This document shows, piece after piece, positions 17,159 through 27,723 of a DNA stretch of 64,000 bases. This stretch comes from Mesorhizobium loti. GTDB lineage: Bacteria; Pseudomonadota; Alphaproteobacteria; Rhizobiales; Rhizobiaceae. Position numbers and translations under genes: made by a program. The notes under the pieces were generated by a model. The model was not told where the DNA came from. It saw only the letters and a program-made list of their open reading frames with translations, and made no database searches. How positions within the stretch are numbered: the first letter of the stretch is position 1; each line of letters opens with the position of its first letter. Location: positions 2,485,001 to 2,549,000 of the forward strand of contig CP050293.1 of NCBI GenBank assembly GCA_014189435.1, read 5' to 3'.

Positions 17159-18220
17159 TTATTTCTGTCTTGGGTCTTCCAGCGACTGTCCTGCGGCTAC
17201 AAGATCGCCGTCGCGCTGGGCCATCACGGCGCTGAGCAATGTGCGCGCTGCGTTGCGCACCTCTTCCTGAATGCCTTTGTCCTGATCCAACTCGTCATGA
17301 CTGGTCGCGTAAGGCTTCCAGTAGCCGATATAGCGATCAAGCTCGGCATTGGGCCCGGCCGGAATCATCTTTATCGATTTCAGCCAGTCGGAGAGGGAGC
17401 GCCGAACATTCTCCGCGCCCTCGGTGTCGCCGTGGACGGCCAGCCAAATGCCTGGGATAGTCCCAGCCCTTCAGTTCAAGTTCTTTGGCTTCCTTCGCCT
17501 CTTTTCCATGCGTCGAGCTTGGATCGGGGTTGCCGCCATCGGCGCAGACCAACCGGTCCATCATCAGCTTTAGCGGCGACGATACCTGATACCAATTCAC
17601 AGGCGTGATAATCATGATGCCGTGCGCTGCCACCCACATGGGATAAATATCGTTCATCCAATCCTGCGTCTGGCCTAGCGAGTGGTTGGGATAGCAGGAG
17701 AGCGCGGCCGCAGTCGAGAAGCAGGCCTTACAAGGGTGGATGTTGCGGCCGTATTCCGAGGCTAGCCGCGATAGATCCAGTATTTCGACTTCTGTTTTGT
17801 TGGCTTTGAACACTTCGCGAGCGATCTCCGCGAAGCGATAGCTCTTCGACATTTCTCCCGGACATGTGTGCTCGCTGCGTGATGAAGCATTGATGATGAG
17901 GACGCGGCGTTTCTTGCTACCTTCGTAGCGGCGCTGTGCCGCGTCTATCGCAGCCTTGGCCGCGATCCAGTCAAGCGAAAGGTCGTAGGCAGCGTCGGCG
18001 CCTTGCCTGCTTTCCTGGTTCGCGGACTCTTGCGGGAATCGTCATAGGCCTGCCATGCAATGTCGGCGATAATGTCGAGTTCTGCAGCGGCAGCTTCGAA
18101 AGCGGGGTCGTTAAATTGCTCACGATACCGCCGCTTGAATTCGGCTTCCTTCAGGCGCGGGCTAGGCATACCTTTTCGGGGCTCGGGGGCGTTATCTCCA
18201 CGCTGCAGCCATTCAAACAT
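17159..18220 (-). pseudogene. NADPH-dependent FMN reductase (flavodoxin fold), two frameshifts
   Basis: Three reading frames must be joined to recover one protein. The first (from 18220) gives EWLQRGDNAPEPRKGMPSPR through to DDSRKSPRTRKAG. The second resumes near 18005 with ADAAYDLSLDWIAAKAAIDA, the flavin-binding RVLIINASSRSEHTCPGEMS and HGIMIITPVNWYQVSSPLK. The third resumes near 17450 with VHGDTEGAENVRRSLSDWL through to the stop at 17159. All parts are well conserved, so the damage is recent or due to sequencing errors. The intact enzyme would reduce flavin or quinones. Confidence 0.75.
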
Positions 18221-18231
18221 TACTCACTACC

Positions 18232-20355
<2,124 letters not shown>

Positions 20356-20948
20356 GGCTTGTTCCTTGAAAGAGTTCGGCTGGCGCACTCATTCACAATG
20401 GCCACGACGCCGTGAGGTTCCGCAATCGATCGGCTACATGGAGACATACCGAGGGCGCTCAACCTATTGAACGGCCGGCCGGCGGAATTCAAAGAGCCGC
20501 ATTTCGCGCCGATGTCTCGATGGTAACGACGCTCAATTCGGGCAATCGCGACTGGACCGATCCGTCCCAACGATGTTGGATGCTGCAGACCGGGCGGGAC
20601 AGATGATATTGCCATTGCTTGGCCAGGATATGAAACCGGGAAAACCATCCTGTTCACCGTGCCGCCACGCCCGGTTGACACGGTCCGCAGCAGTCAAGGA
20701 ACGCCGGCTCTGACCAATCGTTCCAGCGAGCCGTGATCAAGTTCGAGATGCCGCACCAGGCCGCAACTCGGCGACGGAATGACTCGCTAACCGACTGTCG
20801 GACGGGTACAAAGCAAGGGTCGTCAGCCTGTATGGGCGCTGGCGGTTGAAAGAGTCGATCGCGCTTTCGCCCCCTAGCGAGCTACCAAAGAAAGCCTTTG
20901 GAGACGAACGGCGTCGCCACGGGTTAGCGGGTGAGATGGATCTTCAAC
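20356..20948. other. divergent intergenic region between katE and the HWE kinase
   Basis: No gene is supported here. The region holds the palindromic stress promoter at 20698-20724 and otherwise no strong hairpin. Open frames such as 20193-20681 are shadows without family similarity. Confidence 0.5.
20698..20724. promoter_or_regulatory. bidirectional EcfG-type promoter between katE and kinase genes
   Basis: Plus strand: GGAAC (20698-20702), 17 bases, GTT (20720-20722). Minus strand: GGAAC (20724-20720), 17 bases, GTT (20702-20700). The two sites overlap because GGAACG and CGTTCC are complementary, so one element could serve both the kinase gene to the right and katE to the left. Confidence 0.7.
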
Positions 20949-22001
20949 ATGTCCAGCATAGTTGACAAGTCCGAAGAGCAGGAGGACGCCGAAGCCGAAG
21001 TCGAGGGCTTTGAGGACGACCTTGGCCCGTTCGTGGTTGCCGCCGAGACAACACGAATGGCAATGGTTTTCGCCGATGCAAAGGAGCCCGGCTATCCGAT
21101 CATTTTTGCCAATGACGCCTTCCTCGCCTTGACTGGATACGCCAGGGAAGAGGTCCTCGGTCAGCCCTTCAATTTTCTGATGGCGGACGGCACCGACGCC
21201 AGGGCGCTGAAGCGTATCAAAGTCGAGTTCGAAGCCAATGTGGAGGCGGGTACGGAAATTCTTTACCGGCGCAAGGATGGCATCGAATTCTGGGCGGGCC
21301 TTTTCGCCAGTCCTGTCCAGGACAAGAGCGGCGCCGTCGTCCAGTATTTTACCTCCTTCGTCGATCTCACCAGACACAAGGAGGAGCAGGCGCAATCCAA
21401 AATGCTCATCGACGAACTGAACCATCGCGTGAAGAACACGCTGGCAACGGTGCAGTCGATCGTCTGGCAGGCGTCGCGAGCTAATTCCGATCCGAAAGCA
21501 ATCCGCGAAGCCGTCGAGTCCCGGCTGTTCGCGCTCTCCCGGTCGCACAATTTGCTGACCCGTGAAAATTGGCACAGCGCCGGGCTGCTCGACGTGCTGC
21601 ACGATGCCCTGGAACCGTTCGGCGTCACCGAGGGGCGGGCCGAGCGACTGGTGATAACAGGCAACAACATCCGCCTCTCGACAAAGGCATCGCTGGCGCT
21701 TGGCATCGCCTTCAACGAACTCGCGACCAACGCGGTGAAATACGGTGCGTTTTCCAACGACAAGGGCTCGATCCGGATCGACTGGACGATCGAGTCGGTC
21801 TCGAAGGGCCGCAGGTTGATCCTGTCCTGGCGCGAGAAGGACGGGCCGCTGGTTACGCCGCCGCTGCGAAAGGGGTTCGGCTCGCGCGTGATCGAGCGCG
21901 GCCTGACCCATGAACTCGAAGGCACTGTGCAACTCGACTATCGCCCGGACGGGTTGATCTGCACGATGAACATTCCGGTACCGGGAACTCGCGATGGATA
22001 A
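20949..22001 (+). CDS. LOV/PAS-HWE sensor histidine kinase lacking the photoactive cysteine
   Basis: About 350 residues. Residues 30-150 form a PAS domain closest in pattern to LOV sensors (IIFANDAFLALTGYAREEVL), but the flavin-adduct motif NCRFLQG is replaced by FNFLMADGTD, with no cysteine, so the usual photochemistry is excluded. An HWE-type kinase follows: the phospho-acceptor histidine in ELNHRVKNTLATVQSI, then a histidine-kinase ATP site with FNELATNAVKYGAFS and a short GFGSRVIERG. HWE kinases commonly feed the PhyR general-stress pathway. Start uncertain: 20931 or 20949. It overlaps the next gene by eight bases. Confidence 0.85.
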   Translation: MSSIVDKSEEQEDAEAEVEGFEDDLGPFVVAAETTRMAMVFADAKEPGYPIIFANDAFLALTGYAREEVLGQPFNFLMADGTDARALKRIKVEFEANVEAGTEILYRRKDGIEFWAGLFASPVQDKSGAVVQYFTSFVDLTRHKEEQAQSKMLIDELNHRVKNTLATVQSIVWQASRANSDPKAIREAVESRLFALSRSHNLLTRENWHSAGLLDVLHDALEPFGVTEGRAERLVITGNNIRLSTKASLALGIAFNELATNAVKYGAFSNDKGSIRIDWTIESVSKGRRLILSWREKDGPLVTPPLRKGFGSRVIERGLTHELEGTVQLDYRPDGLICTMNIPVPGTRDG

Positions 22002-22359
22002 ACTGCTTTCTGGCCGGCGCGTGCTCGTTGTCGAGGATGAAATTCTGGTCCTGATGATGATTGAAGACATGCTGAGCGACCTTGGCTGCGAGTCCGTCAC
22101 CTCAGCCGCCACGATCGCACAGGCGATCGCCCTGATCGAAGCACAGATTTTCGATGCCGCCATGCTGGATATGAATCTTGACGGCGACGACAGCAACACG
22201 GTGGCCGACGCGCTTGCGGAGCGCGGTGTGCCGTTCATCTATTCGACCGGCAACAGCGATCGCGACATGCACGAAGGCTTCAGCAACCGTGCCGTCCTTC
22301 GCAAACCGTTCAGCTTTGACGAACTGACCGCCAAATTCGAGCGCCTTCTTTCTGGCTGA
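21994..22359 (+). CDS. single-domain response regulator paired with the HWE kinase
   Basis: A 121-residue receiver with RVLVVEDEILVLMMIEDML, phospho-aspartate in AAMLDMNLDGDD, the switch residue in IYSTGNS and lysine in VLRKPFSFDEL. Its start overlaps the kinase stop, so translation is coupled and the two almost certainly form a cognate pair. With no output domain it may act as a phosphate sink or relay, as single-domain regulators do in other alphaproteobacterial stress circuits. Confidence 0.88.
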   Translation: MDKLLSGRRVLVVEDEILVLMMIEDMLSDLGCESVTSAATIAQAIALIEAQIFDAAMLDMNLDGDDSNTVADALAERGVPFIYSTGNSDRDMHEGFSNRAVLRKPFSFDELTAKFERLLSG

Positions 22360-22409
22360 TCACGGAAGCAAATCTCAATTGTTTGGCGGGCGTATCGGCC
22401 ATCGTGCCT

Positions 22410-22434
22410 GGAACCCACCGCAATGGCGGGCGTT
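22410..22434 (+). promoter_or_regulatory. EcfG-type promoter for disordered repeat protein
   Basis: GGAAC (22410-22414), 17 bases, GTT (22432-22434) preceded by C (CGTT). The ATG at 22458 is 24 bases further on, leaving a short leader with GGAGG. Confidence 0.75.
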
Positions 22435-22457
22435 GTCTTCCAGCAACGGAGGACGCG

Positions 22458-22745
22458 ATGGTGAAAGAACTCGAAGTGAACAATAACACCGCGCAAAATC
22501 AACAGCGCCAACCACAGCAGAAGCCCGGCGACAAGCGCAACCAGCAGAAGCTCCAGGGCAAAGCTTTTCAAGTGAATGAAAACAGCGTGGAAGACCAAGA
22601 GCCCGCTCGCTCACCTGCGCACCCACAGCAGTCCAGCGACAAGCGCAACCAGTCGAAGCCTGAGGGCAAAGCTTTCCAAGTGAACGAAAACAGCGTGGAG
22701 GACCACGAGCCAGCCCGGTCACCAGCGCTGACACGGCAGGCATGA
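22458..22745 (+). CDS. intrinsically disordered protein with two tandem repeats
   Basis: A 95-residue Gln/Asn/Lys-rich protein without hydrophobic core. A motif of about 36 residues occurs twice: DKRNQQKLQGKAFQVNENSV then DQEPARSPA, and DKRNQSKPEGKAFQVNENSV then DHEPARSPA. The DNA repeats are also highly similar. GGAGG precedes the ATG. Low-complexity hydrophilic proteins under stress promoters can act as chaperone-like or desiccation-protective proteins, but no family match is known to me. Confidence 0.72.
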   Translation: MVKELEVNNNTAQNQQRQPQQKPGDKRNQQKLQGKAFQVNENSVEDQEPARSPAHPQQSSDKRNQSKPEGKAFQVNENSVEDHEPARSPALTRQA

Positions 22746-22906
22746 TCGTAGGCCGTCTTAGTTGGCGGTCTATTTTGTCATTCGAACCGTGCGTGGTGAT
22801 GTCGGCTATTGACGCTTTGTCGGATCTCGCGTGATGTCTGACTTGAGTCCGCAATACGTATCAACGCGGACACCCGCCGACGCGCCTAAATTTATGGGTT
22901 CGTGCT

Positions 22907-23767
22907 CTAGATGGAACTTAAGAAAGCCAGGATTTCCGCTGCGAGCGTCACTGGCGCTTCTTCAGCCATGTGGTGTCCACAGGCAATGCCTCTCCCCTGC
23001 AGGCTTGTCGTCCACGGGCGCCATACGCCGAGAACATCGCCATAAAGCCGTTCCAGATCATCGCGCATCGACCATAGAACCATAGTGGGACATTGGACCC
23101 GTCGGCCGGCCCTTCGGTCATCCGCGTCGTGCAGATGGTCGATTGAGAGGCCTGCCCTGTAGTCCTCAATCATCCCATGGATGACACGAGCGTCGAGGAT
23201 TGCCGCTCTGTAGTCGGCAAACGCCTCCGCACCCATCTGATCGGCGGAGCCGCCATACCAGGCCTCTGGGTTGGCCGTGATCGCCTGTTCGGGCTTGTCG
23301 GGCTGGGCAAAGAAGAACCAGTGCCACCAGTCCGTAGCGAAGCGCGCGTCGCATCGCTCGAGCGCTTCCAGGATGGGAACGCCGTCCAGAACGATGAGAT
23401 GCGTTACCGCGGACCGGTGATCCATCGCCATCCGGAAAGCGGTGTAGCTTCCGCGATCGTGTCCGGCGACGGCAAAGCGATCAAAACCCAGATGGCGCAT
23501 GAGCGCGACACAATCTCTCGCTTTCGCGCGCTTGGAGGAACCTGCATGATCGTGGGTGTCGTCGGGAATAGAAGACTGCCCGAAACCGCGAAGGTCAGGA
23601 CAGACCACCGTGTGGTTTTCGGCGAGAAGCGGCGCAACACGGTGCCAGGTGGCATGTGTGCGAGGGTGGCCGTGCAGAAGCAGGATAGGTGGTCCTGAAC
23701 CGCCGTGCCTGACCCGAAGTGTCGCCTCGGGCAGCTGGATTCTCTCAAGTCGGAAACCTTCGAACAT
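22907..23767 (-). CDS. alpha/beta hydrolase, haloacetate-dehalogenase-like
   Basis: A 286-residue hydrolase with the oxyanion motif LLLHGHPRTHATWH, CPDLRGFGQSS, the nucleophilic aspartate in VAGHDRGSYTAFRM (an Asp, as in dehalogenases and epoxide hydrolases, rather than Ser), a WWHWFFFAQPDKPEQAI stretch like the fluoroacetate dehalogenase cap, and the catalytic histidine in GIACGHHMAEEAP. Likely activity is hydrolysis of a haloacid or epoxide. The ATG at 23767 gives the family-typical MFEGFRLERI. An EcfG-type promoter ends only eleven bases upstream, implying a nearly leaderless transcript. Confidence 0.85.
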   Translation of the reverse strand: MFEGFRLERIQLPEATLRVRHGGSGPPILLLHGHPRTHATWHRVAPLLAENHTVVCPDLRGFGQSSIPDDTHDHAGSSKRAKARDCVALMRHLGFDRFAVAGHDRGSYTAFRMAMDHRSAVTHLIVLDGVPILEALERCDARFATDWWHWFFFAQPDKPEQAITANPEAWYGGSADQMGAEAFADYRAAILDARVIHGMIEDYRAGLSIDHLHDADDRRAGRRVQCPTMVLWSMRDDLERLYGDVLGVWRPWTTSLQGRGIACGHHMAEEAPVTLAAEILAFLSSI

Positions 23768-23777
23768 CAAGTAGCTA

Positions 23778-23802
23778 AACCTTGGCTGTGGTCGGAGGTT
23801 CC
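23778..23802 (-). promoter_or_regulatory. EcfG-type promoter for hydrolase gene
   Basis: GGAAC (23802-23798), 17 bases, GTT (23780-23778) on the minus strand. Transcription would begin around 23771, only about four bases before the ATG at 23767. Confidence 0.65.
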
Positions 23803-24526
23803 ACATCCAACATCGGGCTTTGGATCCGCGCTGTTCATCGGGGCCGTGTGTCGACCAAGAGCCAGGCTGCCTGCATGGGTCGGCAACGATCAGCAAGCGA
23901 CCAGCGACCGCTCTGTCTTGTTTCAATGACAACCGGAGGTCGGACTGGTCATCACGTATAACACTCTCACCAACAAACTATGGCTGGTCGAATGGTGCAG
24001 CCCGAGATTTGTGCCGGAACCTTCTACCGCTACCGACGGTTGATGTACCAAGCTGGGCGGGCGGAAAAGCCAAAGCCGAGCCAGAGCGACAGAAAAATGA
24101 ATGAGCTCAACCAAGTACAGTCCGAAATCGTCACCGCTGACCTCCTCTTCGCGAGGATCATGCATGACTATAATTACCAAGCTTCTAAGCAAAGTCAGGG
24201 CTCTCGCGAAAGGCCGTGGTGGGGTCCGCGGTTAGAGGCTATCCCGTCCACCCTGCTGTTGAGGTGCTTTGGAGCGTTGGACGAGGCAAGCGTTGACTTG
24301 AGCAGGATCATTGCAAGCTCGCGCCAAGCTCGACATTAGGCCAAGGATGTTGAGGCAAACGGTTCAGTTCTTCATGAAGCTGGCATCAAGGACGTCTGCC
24401 TCTATCGCCGCGGATACGAAGGCCCTTTGAACGTCCCTTGGGCTGCGCCGTACCATCCTGGCTTCTACCAATGCGGCCAGAGCCGCGATTGCCATTTGCC
24501 GTGGGTCAGAGCCATAGGAGGCGCAT
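23803..24526. other. stretch with only weak open frames
   Basis: A plus-strand frame at 23980-24339 and a minus-strand frame at 24364-24552 (ending VQRAFVSAAIEADVLDASF) are mildly protein-like, but neither has a recognised family and the second overlaps the peptide gene at 24527. No EcfG-type promoter is present. Confidence 0.35.
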
Positions 24527-24610
24527 ATGGATATCACCACAATTCTGGTCATCGTTCTTATTGTTATTCTGCTAGGCGGCGGCTTCTACGGTAGTAGGCG
24601 TTGGTACTAA
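24527..24610 (+). CDS. 27-residue membrane peptide
   Basis: ATG after AGGAGG, encoding MDITTILVIVLIVILLGGGF and then a short Tyr/Arg/Trp tail. One transmembrane helix followed by a glycine hinge and basic aromatic end, a pattern repeated in other tiny rhizobial membrane peptides. Too short for ordinary gene prediction. Function unknown. Confidence 0.7.
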   Translation: MDITTILVIVLIVILLGGGFYGSRRWY

Positions 24611-24634
24611 ACGACGAAGGTCATCGTCGAGTCC

Positions 24635-24660
24635 GGAACCTCTTGGTCCCGCACTTCGTT
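24635..24660 (+). promoter_or_regulatory. EcfG-type promoter (18-base gap) for 33-residue peptide
   Basis: GGAAC (24635-24639), 18 bases, GTT (24658-24660) preceded by C (CGTT). The ATG of the small gene is at 24696. Confidence 0.55.
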
Positions 24661-24695
24661 TCAATGCGGAGAAATAAATCAGGAGGCACGAGCCA

Positions 24696-24797
24696 ATGGA
24701 CAATCGGCATAACAGCATTTTGGAGGCTCGGTGGCTTCTTGCCGTACCCCTCTCGCTTGTCCTTTCGGTCCTTTTGGCCGGCTTCATCCTTGCCTGA
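24696..24797 (+). CDS. 33-residue membrane peptide
   Basis: ATG at 24696 preceded by AGGAGG. The peptide begins MDNRHNSILEARWLLAVPLS and ends with a hydrophobic helix (LSVLLAGFILA). It sits directly behind a stress-type promoter. A short soluble head with one C-terminal membrane span suggests a tail-anchored regulator or membrane-stress peptide, but this is inference only. Confidence 0.65.
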   Translation: MDNRHNSILEARWLLAVPLSLVLSVLLAGFILA

Positions 24798-24849
24798 ACC
24801 GCGTTGGCAGCCGCTTGGTCGGAAAGTCATCAACCTGTCGCTGCCATCA

Positions 24850-24874
24850 GGAACGTTAGCCTGCGCTAAGAGTT
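24850..24874 (+). promoter_or_regulatory. EcfG-type promoter with TTAG-N6-CTAA spacer, module A
   Basis: GGAAC (24850-24854), 17 bases, GTT (24872-24874). The spacer contains TTAG-CCTGCG-CTAA, an inverted repeat also found in modules B, C and D at the same register. Confidence 0.75.
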
Positions 24875-24880
24875 CACAAG

Positions 24881-24970
24881 GTTGGCAGCTATATCTCCCG
24901 GGTATTGCTGCTGGATCGCGACTCGTACACCTGATCGGCCCGCGCCTCCGCTAGCGTCGCGGGGCTTTAT
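24881..24970 (+). ncRNA. candidate stress-induced small RNA, module A
   Basis: Starting about seven bases after the EcfG-type promoter, a transcript of about 90 bases would end at a hairpin (24938-24965, GCCCGCG pairing with CGCGGGGC through one bulge) followed by TTTATT. The conserved GATCGGCCCGCG precedes the stem as in module D. No open frame with a ribosome-binding site lies within. No gene follows closely, favouring a free-standing RNA over a leader. Confidence 0.5.
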
Positions 24971-25707
24971 TGTTTGTCTTGGAACAATCTCTCAAGATTG
25001 CCGTCTGGTTGCGCAACCGGAACCTACCCTCGGTCGTTCCTCGTGGCCCCCTGCCGGGCGGTATTGAGCATGCGCCGAAACGCGCGCTGGTGAGCCTTCT
25101 TGCAGCGCTTGCAAAGCCGAGGTTATCGCGACGCGGCGGACAGCTTGTGGATCGTCGCGACAATCGCCGTCGAGCCAGACTGTGCCCTAGCACGCCGCTG
25201 GTGGCGCCCGTCGCCAGCGCCAACTGACCAAGAAATCTCGCGATTCGGAAAGCTCGCCGAATCGAGAGACCTTGCCAGCCAACGGACCAACGGCGGACGA
25301 CCCAAGATGCCTCGTCTTCAGACCCCGACGGGGCTTTTTAAGACTTCATTACCGTGCGGTTTTATTACCGTGCGGTTTTAGCATCCCACTTGCGGCTAAA
25401 GTTGCAGTTGCGCATTTCAGGCAACACCGCCCGTCGCTCAGTCCACCTAAGAGCGACGGGGTACCTGCCTCAGGCACAAGCCGCCGGCTCTTGTCAGGAT
25501 TGACCGCTTATGTAGGCTGGCCGCCGCCGCGCTGGTGGTTGAAGATTTTTGAACTTCCTCCGGAATATGGCACCGCCTCGCTGCGTGGCTCGCGCAGGGC
25601 TTAGAGCCGAAAACGGCGCGCGACCGGGCGATGTCGCCAATTAGACCACCCGCGTTAAGTAACGTATCGACTGCGAGAACTGGAGTACCGAGCGCGCGTA
25701 AAGGCGC
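24971..25707. other. stretch without a supported gene
   Basis: Contains a small terminator-like hairpin near 25322-25340 (CCCCG-A-CGGGG followed by T-rich sequence), and two adjacent copies of a 16-base unit at 25348-25379. Open frames here have no family similarity. Confidence 0.45.
25348..25379 (+). repeat. two tandem copies of a 16-base unit
   Basis: ATTACCGTGCGGTTTT occurs at 25348-25363 and again at 25364-25379 without any gap. It lies in non-coding DNA just after a small hairpin and may be a slippage product. Confidence 0.8.
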
Positions 25708-25732
25708 AGGTCCGGCCAGATTGGCCGGACCT
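25708..25732 (-). terminator. hairpin after the Tyr/Gly/His-rich protein gene
   Basis: AGGTCCGGCCA / TGGCCGGACCT, an 11-base perfect stem with a three-base loop, begins eight bases after the stop of the minus-strand gene at 25740. There is no long T-run, so termination efficiency is uncertain; it could also stabilise the transcript end. Confidence 0.6.
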
Positions 25733-25739
25733 GATACCA

Positions 25740-26066
25740 TTACCTCCTGCAGATGCGAACTCGCTCGATGACGCGGTGGTGATGACGCCAATGCTTGATC
25801 AGCACTACGCGGCAATGGTGTCGATGATGCCGATGGTAATAACGGGGCCTATAGCCGTTGTCATACATGTTGTAGTATTGGGAATAACCTTGACCGTAGT
25901 AGTCGGGGTACCGATCACCATCACCATAGTAGTCGTAATTGTCTCCATAGTCGTCGCCATAACCACTACCGAAGCCGATAATGACACCGCCGGCATTGGC
26001 CGGATAGACGGCGGTCACAGCACAAGTGACTGCGATCACCGATGAGAGAACTAGTTTCCTAATCAT
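25740..26066 (-). CDS. secreted Gly/Tyr/His-rich protein, 108 residues
   Basis: An N-terminal signal peptide (MIRKLVLSSVIAVTCAVTAV..ANA) is followed by a Gly/Asp/Tyr-rich middle (GFGSGYGDDYGDNYDYYGDG) and a His/Arg-rich end (RYYHRHHRHHCRVVLIKHWR). The ATG at 26066 follows GGGAGAG; an upstream in-frame start would add a non-signal-like head. The composition suggests a periplasmic or surface protein that may bind metal through histidines. It lies behind an EcfG-type promoter at 26101. Confidence 0.75.
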   Translation of the reverse strand: MIRKLVLSSVIAVTCAVTAVYPANAGGVIIGFGSGYGDDYGDNYDYYGDGDRYPDYYGQGYSQYYNMYDNGYRPRYYHRHHRHHCRVVLIKHWRHHHRVIERVRICRR

Positions 26067-26100
26067 CACAACTCTCCCTGAGCTGTCCCGTCGGGACAAA

Positions 26101-26125
26101 AACGCTCTGGAGCTGAGGTTGTTCC
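26101..26125 (-). promoter_or_regulatory. EcfG-type promoter for the Tyr/Gly/His-rich protein
   Basis: GGAAC (26125-26121), 17 bases, GTT (26103-26101) preceded by C (CGTT), 35 bases upstream of the ATG at 26066. Confidence 0.75.
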
Positions 26126-26489
26126 CGGAAAATCACAGATCAATCATGGCATGTGACATCCAAGGAATAACGGGCGCCGCCCCTTGCCGCAGGAAGTGTC
26201 ATTCTAGGCGATGCCCTGACTCTCCGACAGATTAGCTGGTGTGGCGCGGAACGATACGGTTCGTCATCATTCGTCGCCACTCCCGAGGCATGCTCGGTTG
26301 CAAACAACGGAGGAAGTTTGGGCGAGGGGACGGGGACAAGATTCCCAGGATCGAGGATTCCGGCAGGCAAAGAGATGCCAGTAGATGGGCTCGGTGAGAG
26401 AGGCAACCTGAAACCAGTACGGGAAGAACGCTACGGCGGAAAGCCCTGAAAGAGATGGGAACCTTTCGTCGGCGAGCCGCTTTCTGAGC

Positions 26490-26729
26490 ATGTCCCAAGC
26501 CGTTGAAGCACCAATCTTGCCGGAGAGTAGCCCAGACAGGGAGGTCAACTGCGAGGTCGCCTTGGAAGCCGCCTTCGCGGCATTGGTGGCTGCCGCAGAA
26601 GCGCAGGGGTGGACGCCCGATGAAACGGCTTCCACTCTACTGAAAATCGCTGCGGACCATGCCCAAAAAACCGAGGCCGTCGCTGTTGTTACTGATACAG
26701 ACAAAACAGCGACCGAAACTCGGGCCTAG
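26490..26729 (+). CDS. small conserved rhizobial protein, 79 residues
   Basis: Starts MSQAVEAPILPESSPDREVN, then a helical CEVALEAAFAALVAAAEAQG and WTPDETASTLLKIAADH. I recognise this as a small acidic helical family found in Sinorhizobium and Mesorhizobium without assigned function. A GGAAC lies about 33 bases upstream but the matching GTT is absent. The minus-strand frame 26267-26704 over it is a shadow. Confidence 0.65.
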   Translation: MSQAVEAPILPESSPDREVNCEVALEAAFAALVAAAEAQGWTPDETASTLLKIAADHAQKTEAVAVVTDTDKTATETRA

Positions 26730-26981
26730 CCGGCATGGAAAAGAGCCTTCAGCCGAACACATCGCCCGGCTCAATGGCAAGCTGCCGTTGTCTGAAATCG
26801 ACCCTTTTTGTGCGAATTTAACGTACCGGAGAGCCGAGCAAAAAAAGTTCGTTGCTGCTCTTGAACGATTTATTGGTCATTTCCAAATCGTTTGCCGTCA
26901 AGGCTTAGATTAGGCTCGACGGACCTGGCGTTGCGGTAACGCTGCGACGCCGCTTGTAACCCATGTTGCTTTACGGAGGAT

Positions 26982-27050
26982 ATGGCTATGAGAAGCGCTG
27001 ACTATGCCCCCCTTTATCGTTCCACGGTCGGCTTTCGTCTTTTTGACATT
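26982..27050 (+). pseudogene. Hsp20/IbpA-type small heat-shock protein, N-terminal fragment
   Basis: After GGAGG, the frame reads RSADYAPLYRSTVGFRLFDI, the start of rhizobial IbpA-like Hsp20 proteins (usual form ..TVGFDRLFD), but the alpha-crystallin domain never follows. One codon also appears deleted within TVGF(D)RLFD. Only about 20 codons remain. Confidence 0.65.
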
Positions 27051-27223
27051 GAAGCCTCGTCGCATTGGTCTCGCGTCGTCGAGCAATGCTGCCCCCGCGC
27101 AGCAACAGCAGATCAGCCGAGATACGCAGCGGCAGCGCAAGGTCGCCGGACTGCTCGGAAGATGCGCAAACTGCGGTCCCGCCTCCCGGCCCAGCCGGAA
27201 GGCATAGATTGCGGAGATTGGAG

Positions 27224-27671
27224 ATGACAACCGGATTCGAGTTCTTATCAAAGCGGGAAGGCAAAACTGCTCCACCAGGGATTCCTCATCCAGCTGATTT
27301 CGTGGGCCTCCCAGAACTGGGTGTCGCCGAGAAACGTGCACTTTTGGCGGCCTGGGCATCCGAACGCCCGCGCGGTCCCCGGCATGCCTCTGCTGCGTCA
27401 GCAGGATGACGGAACGATAACAACGAGCGACGGCATCCTGCGCGCTCTGAAGGCTCCGGACGGCGCCTCGGACGACAACGGTCAAAATCGGAATCGCACG
27501 CTGTGGGGACCACCTTATAGTCGGCGACGTCAACGGACGTGGTCCCCTTGGCCGCATCGCCGCCGGCGGGATGGCGACGATGATCCTCCACCATGTCCGG
27601 CGTATGGCGCAATCTCGCCAAAAAGAGGAGGTGGTGGGGCGACCGCATGCCCGGAGCCAGCATTGGTCTGA
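27224..27671 (+). pseudogene. conserved hypothetical protein with single-base frameshift
   Basis: The first frame gives TTGFEFLSKREGKTAPPGIP and LPELGVAEKRALLAAWAS. One extra A near 27361 shifts the frame, and the sequel NARAVPGMPLLRQQDDGTIT and TSDGILRALKAPDG is found in the next frame. Similar proteins in rhizobia carry both parts in one chain (AAWASDARAVPGMP). Deleting one base would restore it, so a sequencing error is possible. It lies just downstream of the Hsp20 remnant. Confidence 0.6.
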
Positions 27672-27723
27672 GGGTGCCGCCGACGCGCCTGATGGCCTTC
27701 AGCTTCCATTTGCGCCGGTTCTT

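Noticed and set aside
20874..22238. 454-residue minus-strand open frame
   Set aside because: Antisense to the HWE kinase and its receiver, both of which have clear motifs.
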